NCBI GenBank assembly: GCA_002221725.1
Contig: NJFT01000224.1
Location: 1 to 64,000 of the forward strand
Length of the DNA stretch: 64,000 nucleotides
Reading direction: 5' to 3'
DNA from: Scedosporium boydii
Lineage: Eukaryota > Ascomycota > Sordariomycetes > Microascales > Microascaceae
Shown here piece after piece: positions 47,697 to 59,094 of this stretch. A model generated the notes under the pieces. That model was not told the DNA's origin. It did no database searches and saw only the letters and a list, made by a program, of their open reading frames with translations. The first letter of the stretch is position 1. Each line of letters begins with the position of its first letter. The translations under genes and the position numbers were made by a program.

Positions 47697-49609
47697 TTAC
47701 CAGCTCTTGACCTTCCTCATGCTTCCCTCCTCCTGGAGCGCCTTATGCAAATCAAAAGAGTTGAACAGAAGGTGAGGCTCATGGCCCATACCCTTCTTAA
47801 TGCACTCATACTCGGCCTTGTCATAGTACGCCTGGAGGATGGGCTGGTAGACGGGATGAGCGCACTTGTCAATGATGACCTTGGCCCTCTCGCGGGGGCT
47901 CAGACCCCTCACATCAGCGAGGCCGACCTCGGTAACGATGACGTCGAGGTCATGCTCGGTCTGGTCGATATGCGTGCACATGGGGACGATGCAGCTCACA
48001 CCATCGGGATCGTTCTTGCTGGGCCTAGTCGAGGGAGTATGCATGATGGAGTACTTGGCGGAGCGGAGGAAATCAGCGGAGCCACCGATACCGTTAAGCA
48101 TGCGGCTGCCCATGACACAGGTGCTGTTGGCGTGGGCGTAGATGTCGACCTCGACGGGGGTGTTCATGCCGATGACACCGAGACGGCGGATGATCTCGGG
48201 CGAGTTGGATACGCTCTGGCTGCGGAGGAGGAGCTTGTTGTGGTACTTCTCCCAGTTATCGTAGAAGCGCTTGAAGGCGTCGGGCGAGAAGCGAATCGAG
48301 GTGGCGGTGGCGAAGTCGAGCTTACCCGAGTCGAAGAGATCGAGGAAAGTGTCCTGGATGACCTCGGTCCACACCTTGAGGTTGCTGAAGTTGCTGTTAT
48401 TGAGACCACCGATGATGGCATTGGCGACGTTGCCGATGCCGGACTGCAGGGGGAGGAGGTTCTTGGGGAGACGGCCGCGGGCGACTTCGTGCTCGAAGAA
48501 CTCGATCAGGTGGCCGGCAATGGCCTCGGACTTGGCATCGGGAGGAGTGTTGGGCGAGGTGGCATCGGGGTAGTCGGACTCGACGATACCGACGACCTTT
48601 TCGGTGTCGATGGGGATGGAGGTGCGGCCGATGCGGTCCTCGACGTCCATGACGAGGTAGGGCTTGCGGTGGGGGGGCAGGTCGGTCATGGTGATGTCGT
48701 GGAGACCCTCGAAGGAGGGGATGGAGGTGTTGACCTCGATGATGATCTATTGCTTGATTTAGCAGCTAGCTTCTTAAGGTCCCAAATGGGCCAATGGAAC
48801 CCAGATGCATGTTCTCCCCCGTTCCCCGACGCAGAAGCGGGTCCGGGGGTGTGGGGAACCGTTGTCGTGAAGGCTGAAGGGGGCTACGGAATTGGACTAT
48901 TACCTTTTCGGCCATCTGGACGAGCTCGGGAGTCGCACCAACGGAAGCACCGGGAACGATGCTGCCGTCCTCGAGAATGTCGGTCGCCTCAACGACTACA
49001 ACGTCAATGTTGTTGTGCGGCCTGTTCCTGGTGTAGAAGCCCTAATCACAAAAAATTAGTCGCTTCCCTTTTTGTTTTGCAATGCCTCTTCGTTTTTTCC
49101 AACTTACGTAGACAAGGTCGACAGGGAACATGGAAAGATGCTTGTCGAAAAAGTTGATGCTGCCATCATTGATACCCTTGGAGATGGCCTTTCCGACCTG
49201 ATGGGGACTCCTCCGCTCAATCATGTCGAGACCGGCCCATCGGTTCTCAGTCTCGGCGCCGGACGAGGCACCGACGAAGAGGCTGTACCTAAGCTTGCCC
49301 TGCAAGTTGTTCTGCTCGACGTGGTCGGCGAGGAACGTGGGGATTTTCCTTTAGAGACAAATAATCGTCAATATCATGTCCCAATTGAACCAATTGAACT
49401 TGGGGAGCGAGCGAGAACGGAATCAATTCAGAAATAATAAAGAATAGAGCTTACTTGGGGTAGCCGACACCGGTGAAGCCAGACCAGCCAATGTACGCGC
49501 CATTGGGGAAATGCTGCAACATATCCTCAGCCCGGCAGACCTTATTCAACATGGTCGGCCTCCGGATGCGCGCCTTGAGGGCCGCCGAAGCTCGCGCGGT
49601 GGTGGACAT
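47697..49609 (-). CDS. ACH1: Acetyl-CoA hydrolase / succinyl-CoA:acetate CoA-transferase
   Basis: Four exons, 49609-49455, 49348-49108, 49041-48904 and 48746-47697, give 527 residues, the usual length for fungal Ach1. The mitochondrial enzyme moves CoA between succinyl-CoA or propionyl-CoA and acetate and so detoxifies acetate or propionyl-CoA. Visible blocks are [14 protein letters not shown] and [18 protein letters not shown]. Next come [21 protein letters not shown] across exon 3 and [18 protein letters not shown]. Last is the catalytic-glutamate region [20 protein letters not shown]. The N-terminus [18 protein letters not shown] is basic and Ser/Ala-rich, a likely mitochondrial targeting sequence. 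Splice phases close perfectly and reproduce the family without gaps. Confidence 0.96.
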
Positions 49610-50070
49610 TGTTAATGAGGAGGAGAGAGAGAGGGAGTAGAAGAGATCTTAACTGCGACACGGAGGAAGACGAGTATGAAACAAAGAGAGCCCGAGAGGG
49701 GTAAGGAAGGAAAAAGAGAAAAAGAAAAATTAGGAAGACGACTCCAAAAAAAGGAGAGAAGCTAAAGAGGGAGGAGGAGGATGAAAAGCTAAAATCAGGG
49801 GATGTGGCCAAAACATATACTCTCGCAAAAAGTCTGGAGAAGAGGGAACGAATGGACTTGGGGATCGGACTAATTATCACGGTGGGGAAAAACTGTCCTG
49901 ATCGTGGGTCCCGAAAAAAAGACCCTGGCCCGAAAAAGCTCATGTGGAACCCATTGGCGGGTTCGGGAATTCAATTGTTGCTCTTGGCGGATTCGGGGAC
50001 CATGGAAGAATGCTAGTTTATGAACCGTCCAATTGTCTCAGCCCCCAGGGCCGATCGAAAGGCAAAGGAC

Positions 50071-50106
50071 GTACAGGAGGACGTACAGGAGGACGTACAG
50101 AAGGAC
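50071..50106 (+). repeat. 12-bp tandem repeat GTACAGGAGGAC (x3)
   Basis: Three consecutive copies, the third with one change, followed by a partial GTACAT copy. Not in a supported gene. Confidence 0.85.
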
Positions 50107-51891
50107 GTACATACACGCGGGGGGGACAAGGAGACGAGGGGGTCGAGGGAGCTCGAGCGGGCGTCCTTTGCGGTCTGGGCTTGTCCAATGCTTGTCTTTG
50201 CCTGTCTTGGGAAACCCCAGCGTCAAGCTTGATCCAACAAGGAGCAGCGGCAGTGGCAATTACGTCACGAGATACGCTGTAGCTTTTTCGCCTTTTTGGT
50301 CCTCTTTTTGTCTCTTTTTGTCTCTTTCCAGGGCGACAGGAAGGTTTCGACATCTTCGGCGGCCTTTTGCGATTGGGCGGACACGTCCAGAACCAACATT
50401 ACCTGCGTCTCATTCGTCCTCCGGCAGCTGGCGGACAGTCCGGGGTCCCGGCCTTGGCGGATTTTTTCCCTCTCTGAATTTGCTCCTTTCCTCCGGAGCT
50501 TCAACCGAGTTTACCGAAGGGGATCCGTACAGTGTGCCGCATAGTGCAGGCGCTTCGCATCCGATCGCCCCAAAAATGGAAGCAAAACTGCACTCAATTG
50601 AGCTCTTGACTTGTTGAGGTTTGTTCTTTGCATCTTAGCATTTTGGCGCCATATGCAACTGCCGTCTGCACCCTGGGTCACGCTGGAAAAAGTAGCAGGC
50701 ATCCGTAGTGTAATTACCGCATTTCTCTTCATACGATAAATCGATACTTTACAAGGATATCGTCGGTCTACCTTTTTACTTCCTCCCTTCTCATGTGAAC
50801 ACCCCCTTTTAGGGTCCCTCGGTTCTCTACTCCGTACATTATTCCAGGGTGTCCTGTCGCAATCGATTGGGCTGACGATCGGACCTGACGATGGTCGTAC
50901 GAAGAATGGAGTTTCACGTGACCAGAAATGGGGGTACAATTGGAGGATTTTGAGATAGGCTCGGAGTTAACATCCCTGTTTGTCATCATTGCTTAGTCAA
51001 GCACGGCCCTCCGAATTGAATCGGGAAGGCAAAGCCTCCCGCTAACAATCTCCAACACATCATCCTCATCCCATCTTCAAAACGTCCTGCCCATTCATCC
51101 CGCGTCTTGTCCTTCGTAGATTATAGATTACCTCAAATTAGCCGCAACATGGCTCCAGCGCCCAATTATGCCACCTCATGCTATCGATTGAAATACCTCG
51201 CCAACCCCATGTGCCTGGAGAGAGAGCGCACCGTATCATTCAAGCATCCTCGGATTCCTCGGTAGGAAAAACAACTGCGCCGCAATATAGCTTCCGTCCG
51301 CCGAGGAAGGAATAATTTGCACGAGGGGCTGTGTCACCCAGTCCTACAGGCGGCCCGGGACCTCGACGGCAAAAAGCACCGACTCCCCTCTTTCTCTTGG
51401 GCAATTCATTTTGATTGCTTTCTCAAGGAATGGCTCAATCATGCTCCGGCGCGGATGGAACCAGTCGAGTCGTAACACCTCCCGGGCTTTTAGATTGGGA
51501 AATTTCTATTCTAGGCTGAAATCAGATATGGCGTACAACTAACCTCGAGTGACACAGAAATCTCACCTTATCGCAATGTGTGTTGATGGCCTCGGGGTGC
51601 GCCCCGCGGGTCTTTCTGTTGCAAGTGCGCCTCGCCGGTATTGAAAAGCATGCGCCTTATTAGGGACGGGACGAAGGGGAGATGAATTTTAACTTAGACG
51701 TAGAGATATATACGGGCTCTTGATTTAATCGACCACTTTTCTCGGGTTCCTCACATCTTTCTTGTCGCTCTCTGAGCTGCGCTGTCTGATGATTTCTGAT
51801 TTCCTTTTCATCGTCTTCTTCGAGGAGACTCGCATCTTCAGATAGCAAACCGGCCCGTCGCGTAGCCGAGGAAACTGGGCGAAAGTCTCTC

Positions 51892-51921
51892 TTTATTTTC
51901 TATTTTCTATTTTCTATTTTC
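51892..51921 (+). repeat. (TATTTTC)n heptamer tract in 5' leader
   Basis: Four tandem copies ending about 30 bp before the DUF3433 gene's start codon; a pyrimidine-rich leader element. Confidence 0.8.
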
Positions 51922-51950
51922 TCTCGCGCCGCTTCTTCTTTCCGACTTCA

Positions 51951-54900
51951 ATGGCGACACCTACGACATCGTCGCTTCCTGCCCCCGTCATCACTCCCGC
52001 CAATCCAATATTGGAGAACCGGCAGTACCGTAACATATACGATGGCTGGCTCGACGAAACCGGGGGCACCGAGGGACAGTCCCCGTACTTGAAAATACCG
52101 AAGAGTCTTGCGGAGCTTCCAGTAGAGAATCTAGGCCCGATGACAACTACGTGGGATGAATCTTTAGCGTGCACCACCACCTGGAAGTCTGGCAGTGGCT
52201 TGGATGTCAAACGGATAACGGGACTATGCAACGAAAGATTTAACTACTATTCGCCGGCCATCTGCCCGATGGGCTGGCTTCCCGCCTTTCCGCCGTTTCC
52301 AGAAGCCTCTGAGACGCCCGGCGTAACGTCTACGCTCTGTTGCCCATCGTACGAGATACCTCCTCTCCGTATCTTTTCCTTTCTTTCTCATCTGCAGACT
52401 GTTTGCATATAGGATTAGAAAGCTAACAGCGGGCTCCAACTGTGCAAAAGATCATATCATCCTGCCACATTGGCTGGCGATGAGTGTTACGGCAGGATAA
52501 ACTGCGTATTTACGCGGCTTGCTCTCACAACCGGAACAGAGAGACCTGTCGTAACCGCCATAGTAATCGAAACTCCCATCCATGTCCGGTGGCACGAGTC
52601 AGATCTCCCTCAACTAGAGACCGACCCGCTGGCGGACCACCCTCCAGAGTGGCCCAAGTTCACCTTTGACCCTAGATTCGCCGACTCCAGGCCGTCCCAA
52701 AGCATATCTACACCACTGCCTATGCCTATGCCTGAAGCGGCAATAGCGCGGCGCGAGCAACCCTCGAGTTCTTACACTACACCGGCGCCGTCGGCCGTGG
52801 CGACCGAGTACGCCCTCCCGCCTCCTCGGGACTCTCAGGTAGTCAGCCTCGTGCTCTGCTTCATACCCGTGATCCTAGCGCTCGTCGTTACTACTGTCGG
52901 TTTCGTCTGCATGGCCGTTCGAAAACGGGCGGCGAGAAAACGTTCAAAGAGACGTGGGAATGTACATTACCCGCCATATGTTCCCCTCATCCTTACATGG
53001 CCGTCGCTGTTGCTCCTCGCCAGTGTACTCATCACCTCGATCGGACTCATTCACATCGCTACCAAAGTTCTGAGCCGAGACGACAGGGGCGTCCCGGAGC
53101 TCGTCACGGGAATCAGGATGCGCATCCACGCCAGACAGGCAGTAAACTCCAGTCACGACGAAACGACACTATCCGCCCCTTTGGTGCTAGATCCCACGGA
53201 TCCCGAGTTTCAGAAAATTAGGCTTATTAAGTTAGACCCCGCGCTAGGGATCGTGCCTTCTGTACCGGATTTCTTTTGGGACAATAACCCGGGGAATCTT
53301 ATGGTGCTGGGGTGCGACGGCAGAACTCTGTTGAGTCCTCTCAGCTATACAAAAGTTGGTTACACTAACCCAAACCCTATACACGGGGGAATTTTGTCGG
53401 AGAATGATAATAAATGGTTCGTTTTGACTCCTCGAGGGGAGGTCATCGAAGTGGTCATGGAACGTCGCGATCGAACGAAGGAAGGACAGACGGATCCCGG
53501 CCGCCCGGGAGTGCTTAGAGTAAAAAAGGACCCCGATCAAAATTCGCCAGATGCTAGTATCGGGGCCTCAATAGATGGCAACCTGGCCGATGGTGACGCA
53601 CGACCGTTAGAAGAAGACCCGCAACATCCGAGGCCAAATGCCGCCGCCGCCGCCGATGGCGAGGAGAAGAAGGATGAGGAGGAGGAGATTATAGGACCGG
53701 GACAGACGATTCTCGATAGGGAACGGCAAGCGACTGTCAGGGAGTTGCTCCAGGAACTGCGCGATGCTGCCGGTCCATTCCTCGTTCCGCCGCTCATTTC
53801 TGGAGACCACCAGTATTTCTCACCTGTGTTTGGGCCAGGAGGAGGAGGCGTACGTGATGGATCTTCCGACGTAGGCTTTCCGCTGGAGATCATCGGCGTC
53901 GGCGTCGGCATTGGAGATGAGAGTGATAGAGTTGCTGCTCTCGCTGGTCTCGGTAGTCTTGGGGGTCTTGGAACCCTGGGAGCGATTCCCGGCCCAGCCG
54001 CAGTATCGGGGTCAGAGGCCGGATTTGGGTCAGTAAAAGCCGTTGGAGGGGAAAGTTTCTCAGGAAGCGCAGAAGACGACGCGCCTAGGAATCCTGGGAG
54101 TCGAGTTCCCGGCTCCAAATCTCCCGTGGTGCCGCTTGGCGTATTACCGCCATCTGGCGATTCCGCTTTTGATCAGGAGATTGAAGTCAGTCCTGATAGC
54201 ATATTTGACGAACGGCCCGCATTTGGTCGACCTGCATCCGGTCAGCCTGCATCTGATGGCCTCGCATCTGACGGATCTGCACCTGATGAATCTACACCTG
54301 ATGAATCTACACCTGATGAATCTACACCTGATGAATCTACACCTGATGGACCAACGACCGACGGGCAACCGAGTAGCGGCGAAACTTACTCAAATGGAAT
54401 CCCCACCCTCTTCGTCCTAACAGAAGCAGACTACTTCTTCGCCTCCTTCGCCCCCAACCTCCTAACCATCATCTTCACCATTCCGTGGCGAATAATCCAC
54501 CACCAAATCGTTTCCATGGAGCCTTTCTTCCACATGGCCACGTCCCAAGGCATTACTATCAGCCACGCCTCCCGTCTCCGCTACCGTCTCCTCTCAGGCT
54601 TCGTCCCACCCTCATCTTCGCTCTGGAACCGAGACTGGGCGATTGCCTGGGCCGCTATCCTCGAGTACATCTGCGCCATCCTGGCCCCGATCGCTGCCGA
54701 GGCCGTCGGTATGGGCGTTTCCGGGGAGTGCGATGAGGGCGACGCGAACGGGTGTATGGTTGTTATGGAGGTTCTGCCCCAGCTTACGCGGATCGCGCAG
54801 GTGCTGCTTGGGACTATGTTGGCTGCTACATTGGCCCTGGGGTATACTATGATTGGGAGGACGAGTGGGCTTAGGAATGATCCGAGGACTGTTATTGGGG

Positions 54901-56054
54901 TCACGGCGCTGTTGAGGGATGAGGAGACGCGTCGTATATTGCAGAATGTTTCTGAGGAAGACGTGGTCACTATCAAGGCCTTTAAAAGGAAGTTTTGTGG
55001 GGAGAAACTCCGGCTTGATTATTTCCTGCCGCGAAATGGGATGTCCGAGTATGGAATTACGTCGATGAACAGCTCGTCTCCTGTCTCCACAGAAGAAGCC
55101 CCAGCGATAGGAGAAGATGAGCAAGCTCGGCCGGGTGGTACAGCATCGAGTGATGATGATCAGGTCGATGACGCGACTCCAAAGCCACTGGATGTAAGGT
55201 GGAGCTGCGGTGTGTTGATCGCTTTTGCCGCCTTTCATGTCGGGTTGACGATTATGATTCTGTACTGGCATATCGCGGAGCCGGAGGATAGTCCCTTTGG
55301 AGAGTTTATGTGGAGTCAGCGCTTCGGCGTCAGGTTTCTGTTTGCGGCGGTGGGTGTAGCAACGAACTTTGGCTGGATGGTTGTGTTCGACGGTGAGTTA
55401 ATCTGAAGATGCAGACTCTTGACGCCCTAGGACTAACCTTTTTTTTTTTTTTTTTTTTTTTTTCTTCTCCCGCAATTCTTAGATGCCCTCATCTTCATAC
55501 CGCTCTGGAACCTTGCAAAAGGATACTGCAAAGCAGAAGACACCATCCTCCGCCTCTACAGCACCGACCCCTACTCCGAATTTCTCCGCTCCCTCCTCGC
55601 CCGCCGCCCCTTTACGGCCTTCCTCTCCTTCGTATCCATCCTCAGCGACTTCCTCCCCCTCCTGCTCACCAACGTCCCCTACGCCCGCCTCCTCACCAAG
55701 AAGGCCAACCAAGCCAGCGTCATCCTCTCGTCCGCCATCCTCGCCGTCATGGCCGCCACCCTCTTAGCCCTCGCCTTCTTCCTCTGGAAGTACCGGCCTA
55801 GGTTCTTCATCCCGCTGGAGCTGCTGCGGAAGACTCCCTTGCTGGGGATCATGGTGTTGGCTTGTAACTCTGCTAGTACGACGGCGGCGGCGGGAGGGTT
55901 GTCTGTTATGACGAGCGGGGAGCAGAGGGAGAGTGTGAGGAAGGCTGGAGCGTATTATAAGCTTGTTGGCAGGACGGGGGGAAGATGTGGCGCGGGGATT
56001 GAGATGATTGAGGGGCAGGCGGTGGAGGATGAGAAGAGGCAGGGGAGGAAGTAA
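51951..56054 (+). CDS. Large multi-pass membrane protein, DUF3433 type
   Basis: Three exons, 51951-52348, 52430-55392 and 55483-56054, give 1310 residues. The N-terminal ~230 residues look extracellular (Cys residues, many Pro/Ser/Thr). Two hydrophobic helices follow near residues 269 and 317, with a basic KRAARKRSKRR between them. A long acidic, low-complexity loop (about residues 400-780) contains DEEEE runs, Gly-rich stretches and a PDEST minisatellite. The second membrane block, about residues 785-1000, includes PNLLTIIFTIPWRIIHHQI and SMEPFFHMAT; the pattern of a hydrophobic helix followed by a 'xxEPFxxM' motif is that of the fungal DUF3433 repeat. More helices lie in the last exon (FLSFVSILSDFLPLLLTNV). 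Function is unknown for the family. Intron 2 contains 25 consecutive T. Confidence 0.8.
54232..54350 (+). repeat. 15-bp coding minisatellite (PDEST repeat)
   Basis: Four perfect copies of GATGAATCTACACCT at 54285-54344, preceded by three to four degenerate 15-bp copies. Encodes repeated Pro-Asp-Glu-Ser-Thr inside the acidic loop of the DUF3433 protein; likely length-variable between strains. Confidence 0.93.
55439..55463 (+). repeat. 25-base T homopolymer inside intron 2
   Basis: An uninterrupted T run serving as the polypyrimidine tract of the second DUF3433 intron (acceptor at 55482). Prone to sequencing and replication slippage. Confidence 0.9.
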
Positions 56055-57125
56055 GTGTGGAGGATATCTTGGTGTATATCTTGCGCTCAACATTTTTTGA
56101 TATAAAGCTACGCTTGATTTACATATAGCAGTCTGACAATGGACTAAATTTGGCTAAAAGAATCGAGCCAAAGTGTATTTCCCATTCTCTTCTAGACATT
56201 GTTCAAATAAAGGCAGGCAACCCTTCTTTGATCTCCGTACCCTCTTTCCGCTTTGTCCGGCCCCACATCGGAGCTGCGACCGGGATTTCACAACTTCACC
56301 TCCGCTCTGTCTTCTACGTCTTCCAGCATCACCACTTCATTCTATATTCCTCCCACGAAACCCCATAACACCATCCGAATGTTATTCAAAGTTCCTGGTT
56401 CATATGGCCATCAGTGCACATAGCAGCTTCTTTTCTGATCAGTCTGGGCTTTGCTGTGATCTATTTATTCTTAGGCTGCCTTTGAAAACTCTGACTTTTC
56501 TTCTCCTCTTCATACCTCAGATTCCTTGGACTTGTCTATTCTAGAGAGCTTCAAGTTTCAACCCCTACCTCTTTGATAGCAGAGCGTCTCTCGGAGCGTC
56601 GGTATCCTCCTTTTCTTGAGACTGGTAAGTTTCTCTTCCTTCTTCATTTCCTCGACAGCTCCTTTACGTCTTCGGCGAGTTTTGTACCGCCCTCGGTTTG
56701 GGGCTCTCTGTTTTCTTTGGAATCCCCAGAGATCTCCTCGGAAATCTTATTGTCTTTTGTTTCTTTTCCTCTCCTGTTTTGGAATCCTCTACTGACTTGC
56801 AAGGCTCCAGGCTCCTTCCACCTTACAGAAGAGGATCTTCATCGAGTTGAATAAACGAATTTCGATTCGAGTTCAAGGTAATGCTCCTCATGTTTCCTTG
56901 CTCTGGAAGATTTGCTGACACCAATAACTCGAGCAGAAAAGGGTAACCAGGATTCTGGAGTTGGAGGATCCATGTTCATTGTATTCCAACGAATACCTAA
57001 ACACCTCTTTAAGCTTTGATTCATGTAAGTCCTCCCGGTCAATCCCGATTTCAGTGTACGGAAATAACAACTCACCTCCACCAGACAGTCCAATCTATAA
57101 CCGCAAGAAGCGCAACAACGTAGGG
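56055..57125. other. 1.1 kb leader region with several intron-like signals
   Basis: Pyrimidine-rich DNA upstream of the 57126 gene. Candidate introns are a GTAAGT donor at 56625, a GTAATG donor at 56879 with an AGCAG acceptor near 56936, and GTAAGT at 57025 with a CAG acceptor ending at 57088 (64 bp). These suggest a spliced 5' UTR or short missed N-terminal exons. Confidence 0.45.
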
Positions 57126-58724
57126 ATGGATAGCCAGGGCGGACAACCCATTTCCCCATCGGAGGCTTCTTCCAACCCCCGATCCGATTTCGTCCATCCA
57201 TCCGTTGCAGGAAGTGATATCACGGAATTCTCTGAAGGTTTCCCCCAGCTGCCGGCCGATGACGACACGGACTGGATACCATTCTTTGAAGATGACAACC
57301 CTGAGGATTGGGTGAATGAGGCACCGGAGCCTCTGGTGCGATATGACACTATAATCAGCGTAAACTTTAGCGCCGTCCCCCTTGAAGGGTTCACCAGGCC
57401 AAGCCTCTGTCCTGTCATGTTCGATCCCGTCCGGAGCCTCGACGCTGTGGAGTTCCCTGCGCATCTTTTCATTGTCTCAGGAAACACGCTCCTCGAAGTA
57501 CGAGCCTTCAGCATGGCAATCCGCGACGCCACCGGCGCCGAGTTCCATGGCCCCGTCATTCGACACCCGGAGGAGCGGCGACCACAGCCACGGGGCATGA
57601 TTCAATATCCTGTCATGGCTTACATCTGCGGTTCGGGAGCCCACATGACGCTTTCTATTCGTAGAATGTACGTTGCATACCTCCGCAGCTTCGGAGGCTT
57701 TATCACCTGGAACATCGACCCTGCCACTCCTGAACCGACTACTGCGGATCTACTGCGATTTGTCGACGAGGATCCGGCCGCGGTGGATCCGCTGGTCCGC
57801 CACGTGAACGAGCTGGTCGTTTACAGGGGCCCCAGACCTTCGGATGATATCAGAGATCTTGAGATGTGGCAGGTTTTTTCTCTTCTCTGGGATCGTAGGC
57901 GAAACCTCGCGCTGACCGTCGGTATCAACATCAACTACCAACCACTCAACGCCGTTAAGCTCCACGACATACAAGTGCACAACATAGACGAGGCCCAGGC
58001 CATCAGGCCGCGTCACCACTACGTACTGCAAAAGGCGTTCGAGATTCCTGGATTTTATTTCCGTGGTGAATACGGCGAGTTGCGCTGCAACGATGATGAC
58101 GGCTATCCCATGTACTTCGGCTTTATAATTCCTAAGAAACACTGGCGTCTATGGGTGACCCTCCTGGATGCGACCAACCTTCCCGGCGTTGACCCCGCCA
58201 CAGTCCGCCCGGTCGACGTGGTCGCCGCCCGCGTGGCCACCATTTTCGAAATCGCAAACACGGGCGTCTTTAACACGGCCTGGTCCATGCACACCCCCTG
58301 GTTCGGACACTGCATCACTATCAACCTCCATCGGGACCAGGATAGCTCATGGGCCAAGTTTATCACAACGGCGGACATCATATTCGTATTGAACCTGTTC
58401 GTCAAGGGCCGCGTGGCCTACCTGGGCGGCGACTCCAGATGGGACAGATCTCTTCACGGTGAAGCCGCCTACCGCTGCCAGAGGGCCGTGGATCGATTCA
58501 TCTATCTGAGGAGTGAGGCCGATTCTTTGGGATACTACATGTCGTCGGAAAGCACCCTCAGTGCCATCAGGCAGATGTGCCGTGCCGATATTCGCCTGGA
58601 TCTTCAGCGCTCGTTGGGGAGGGATAGTCCTGTTTGGGAGTTCTTTTCCCGAGATGAAGTGAGTGGTTGGGAGCTGTTCGTTCTATGTTGGATCCACGAT
58701 GACTTCCTTCTTTGGTGGGAGTGA
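57126..58724 (+). CDS. Protein of unknown function, 532 residues
   Basis: One long exon, read here from ATG 57126 (context GGGATGGAT). The frame is open back to 56961 (587 residues), but a well-formed 64-bp intron (57025-57088) inside that extension would shift the frame, so the extension is probably leader. The N-terminal ~90 residues are acidic and disordered (DDDTDWIPFFEDDNPEDW). The rest is an ordered, Trp- and Arg-rich globular sequence with blocks such as MWQVFSLLWDRRRNLALTVG, GFYFRGEYGEL and FGFIIPKKHWRLWVTLLDA. No signal peptide, membrane helix or catalytic motif is recognised. Codon use is GC-rich as in neighbouring genes, so coding status is secure although the family is unknown to me. 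Confidence 0.75.
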   Translation: MDSQGGQPISPSEASSNPRSDFVHPSVAGSDITEFSEGFPQLPADDDTDWIPFFEDDNPEDWVNEAPEPLVRYDTIISVNFSAVPLEGFTRPSLCPVMFDPVRSLDAVEFPAHLFIVSGNTLLEVRAFSMAIRDATGAEFHGPVIRHPEERRPQPRGMIQYPVMAYICGSGAHMTLSIRRMYVAYLRSFGGFITWNIDPATPEPTTADLLRFVDEDPAAVDPLVRHVNELVVYRGPRPSDDIRDLEMWQVFSLLWDRRRNLALTVGININYQPLNAVKLHDIQVHNIDEAQAIRPRHHYVLQKAFEIPGFYFRGEYGELRCNDDDGYPMYFGFIIPKKHWRLWVTLLDATNLPGVDPATVRPVDVVAARVATIFEIANTGVFNTAWSMHTPWFGHCITINLHRDQDSSWAKFITTADIIFVLNLFVKGRVAYLGGDSRWDRSLHGEAAYRCQRAVDRFIYLRSEADSLGYYMSSESTLSAIRQMCRADIRLDLQRSLGRDSPVWEFFSRDEVSGWELFVLCWIHDDFLLWWE

Positions 58725-59094
58725 GGGACTGCCTCCGCCTCTCGAAAGCGAGAAAGAAAAATCAGAAAACAAAGAGAATAAAAATAGAGCGCACTGGTAT
58801 ATAGTTTTCTCAGGCTACTAGACTACTATAATAACGGTTCACCATACTTGGTAGTGTCCCGCGAGTCCTTGGTTCTCTTTAGCATGCGTAGTTTTCTGTC
58901 GTAGAGATTGACTCGAGCAGCCCCGTCTCCAAGATTTGCAACAGCAAAACCCTAGGGAGCATTGATTCTGCTCAGATGAGCACACCTCGAGAGCTTTCCA
59001 TTCGATCCCAGAATGCAAACCCTCATCCATATTTCCCATAAAGCATATATCACATTAAATCATATTCATCACCATTGTTCCCCCCTTGCCATGC
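58725..59094. other. Short region between convergent genes
   Basis: 3' flanks of the 57126 gene and the secreted-protein gene. No gene seen. Confidence 0.5.

Larger units (their letters stand above)
49610..51950. other. 2.3 kb intergenic region
   Basis: Divergent upstream DNA of ACH1 and the DUF3433 gene. It contains a 12-bp tandem repeat (50071-50106), a CTACTCCGTAC motif (50827-50837), a 38-codon frame at 51150 with good start context, and a (TATTTTC)n tract just before the DUF3433 start. No certain gene. Confidence 0.5.

Noticed and set aside
47745..49157. 470-codon plus-strand open frame
   Set aside because: It is exactly antisense to ACH1 exons and runs through ACH1 introns; its acidic, Val/Gly/Asp-rich composition is the mirror of a GC-biased coding strand.
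54612..55271. 219-codon minus-strand frame
   Set aside because: Antisense shadow of the DUF3433 coding exon.
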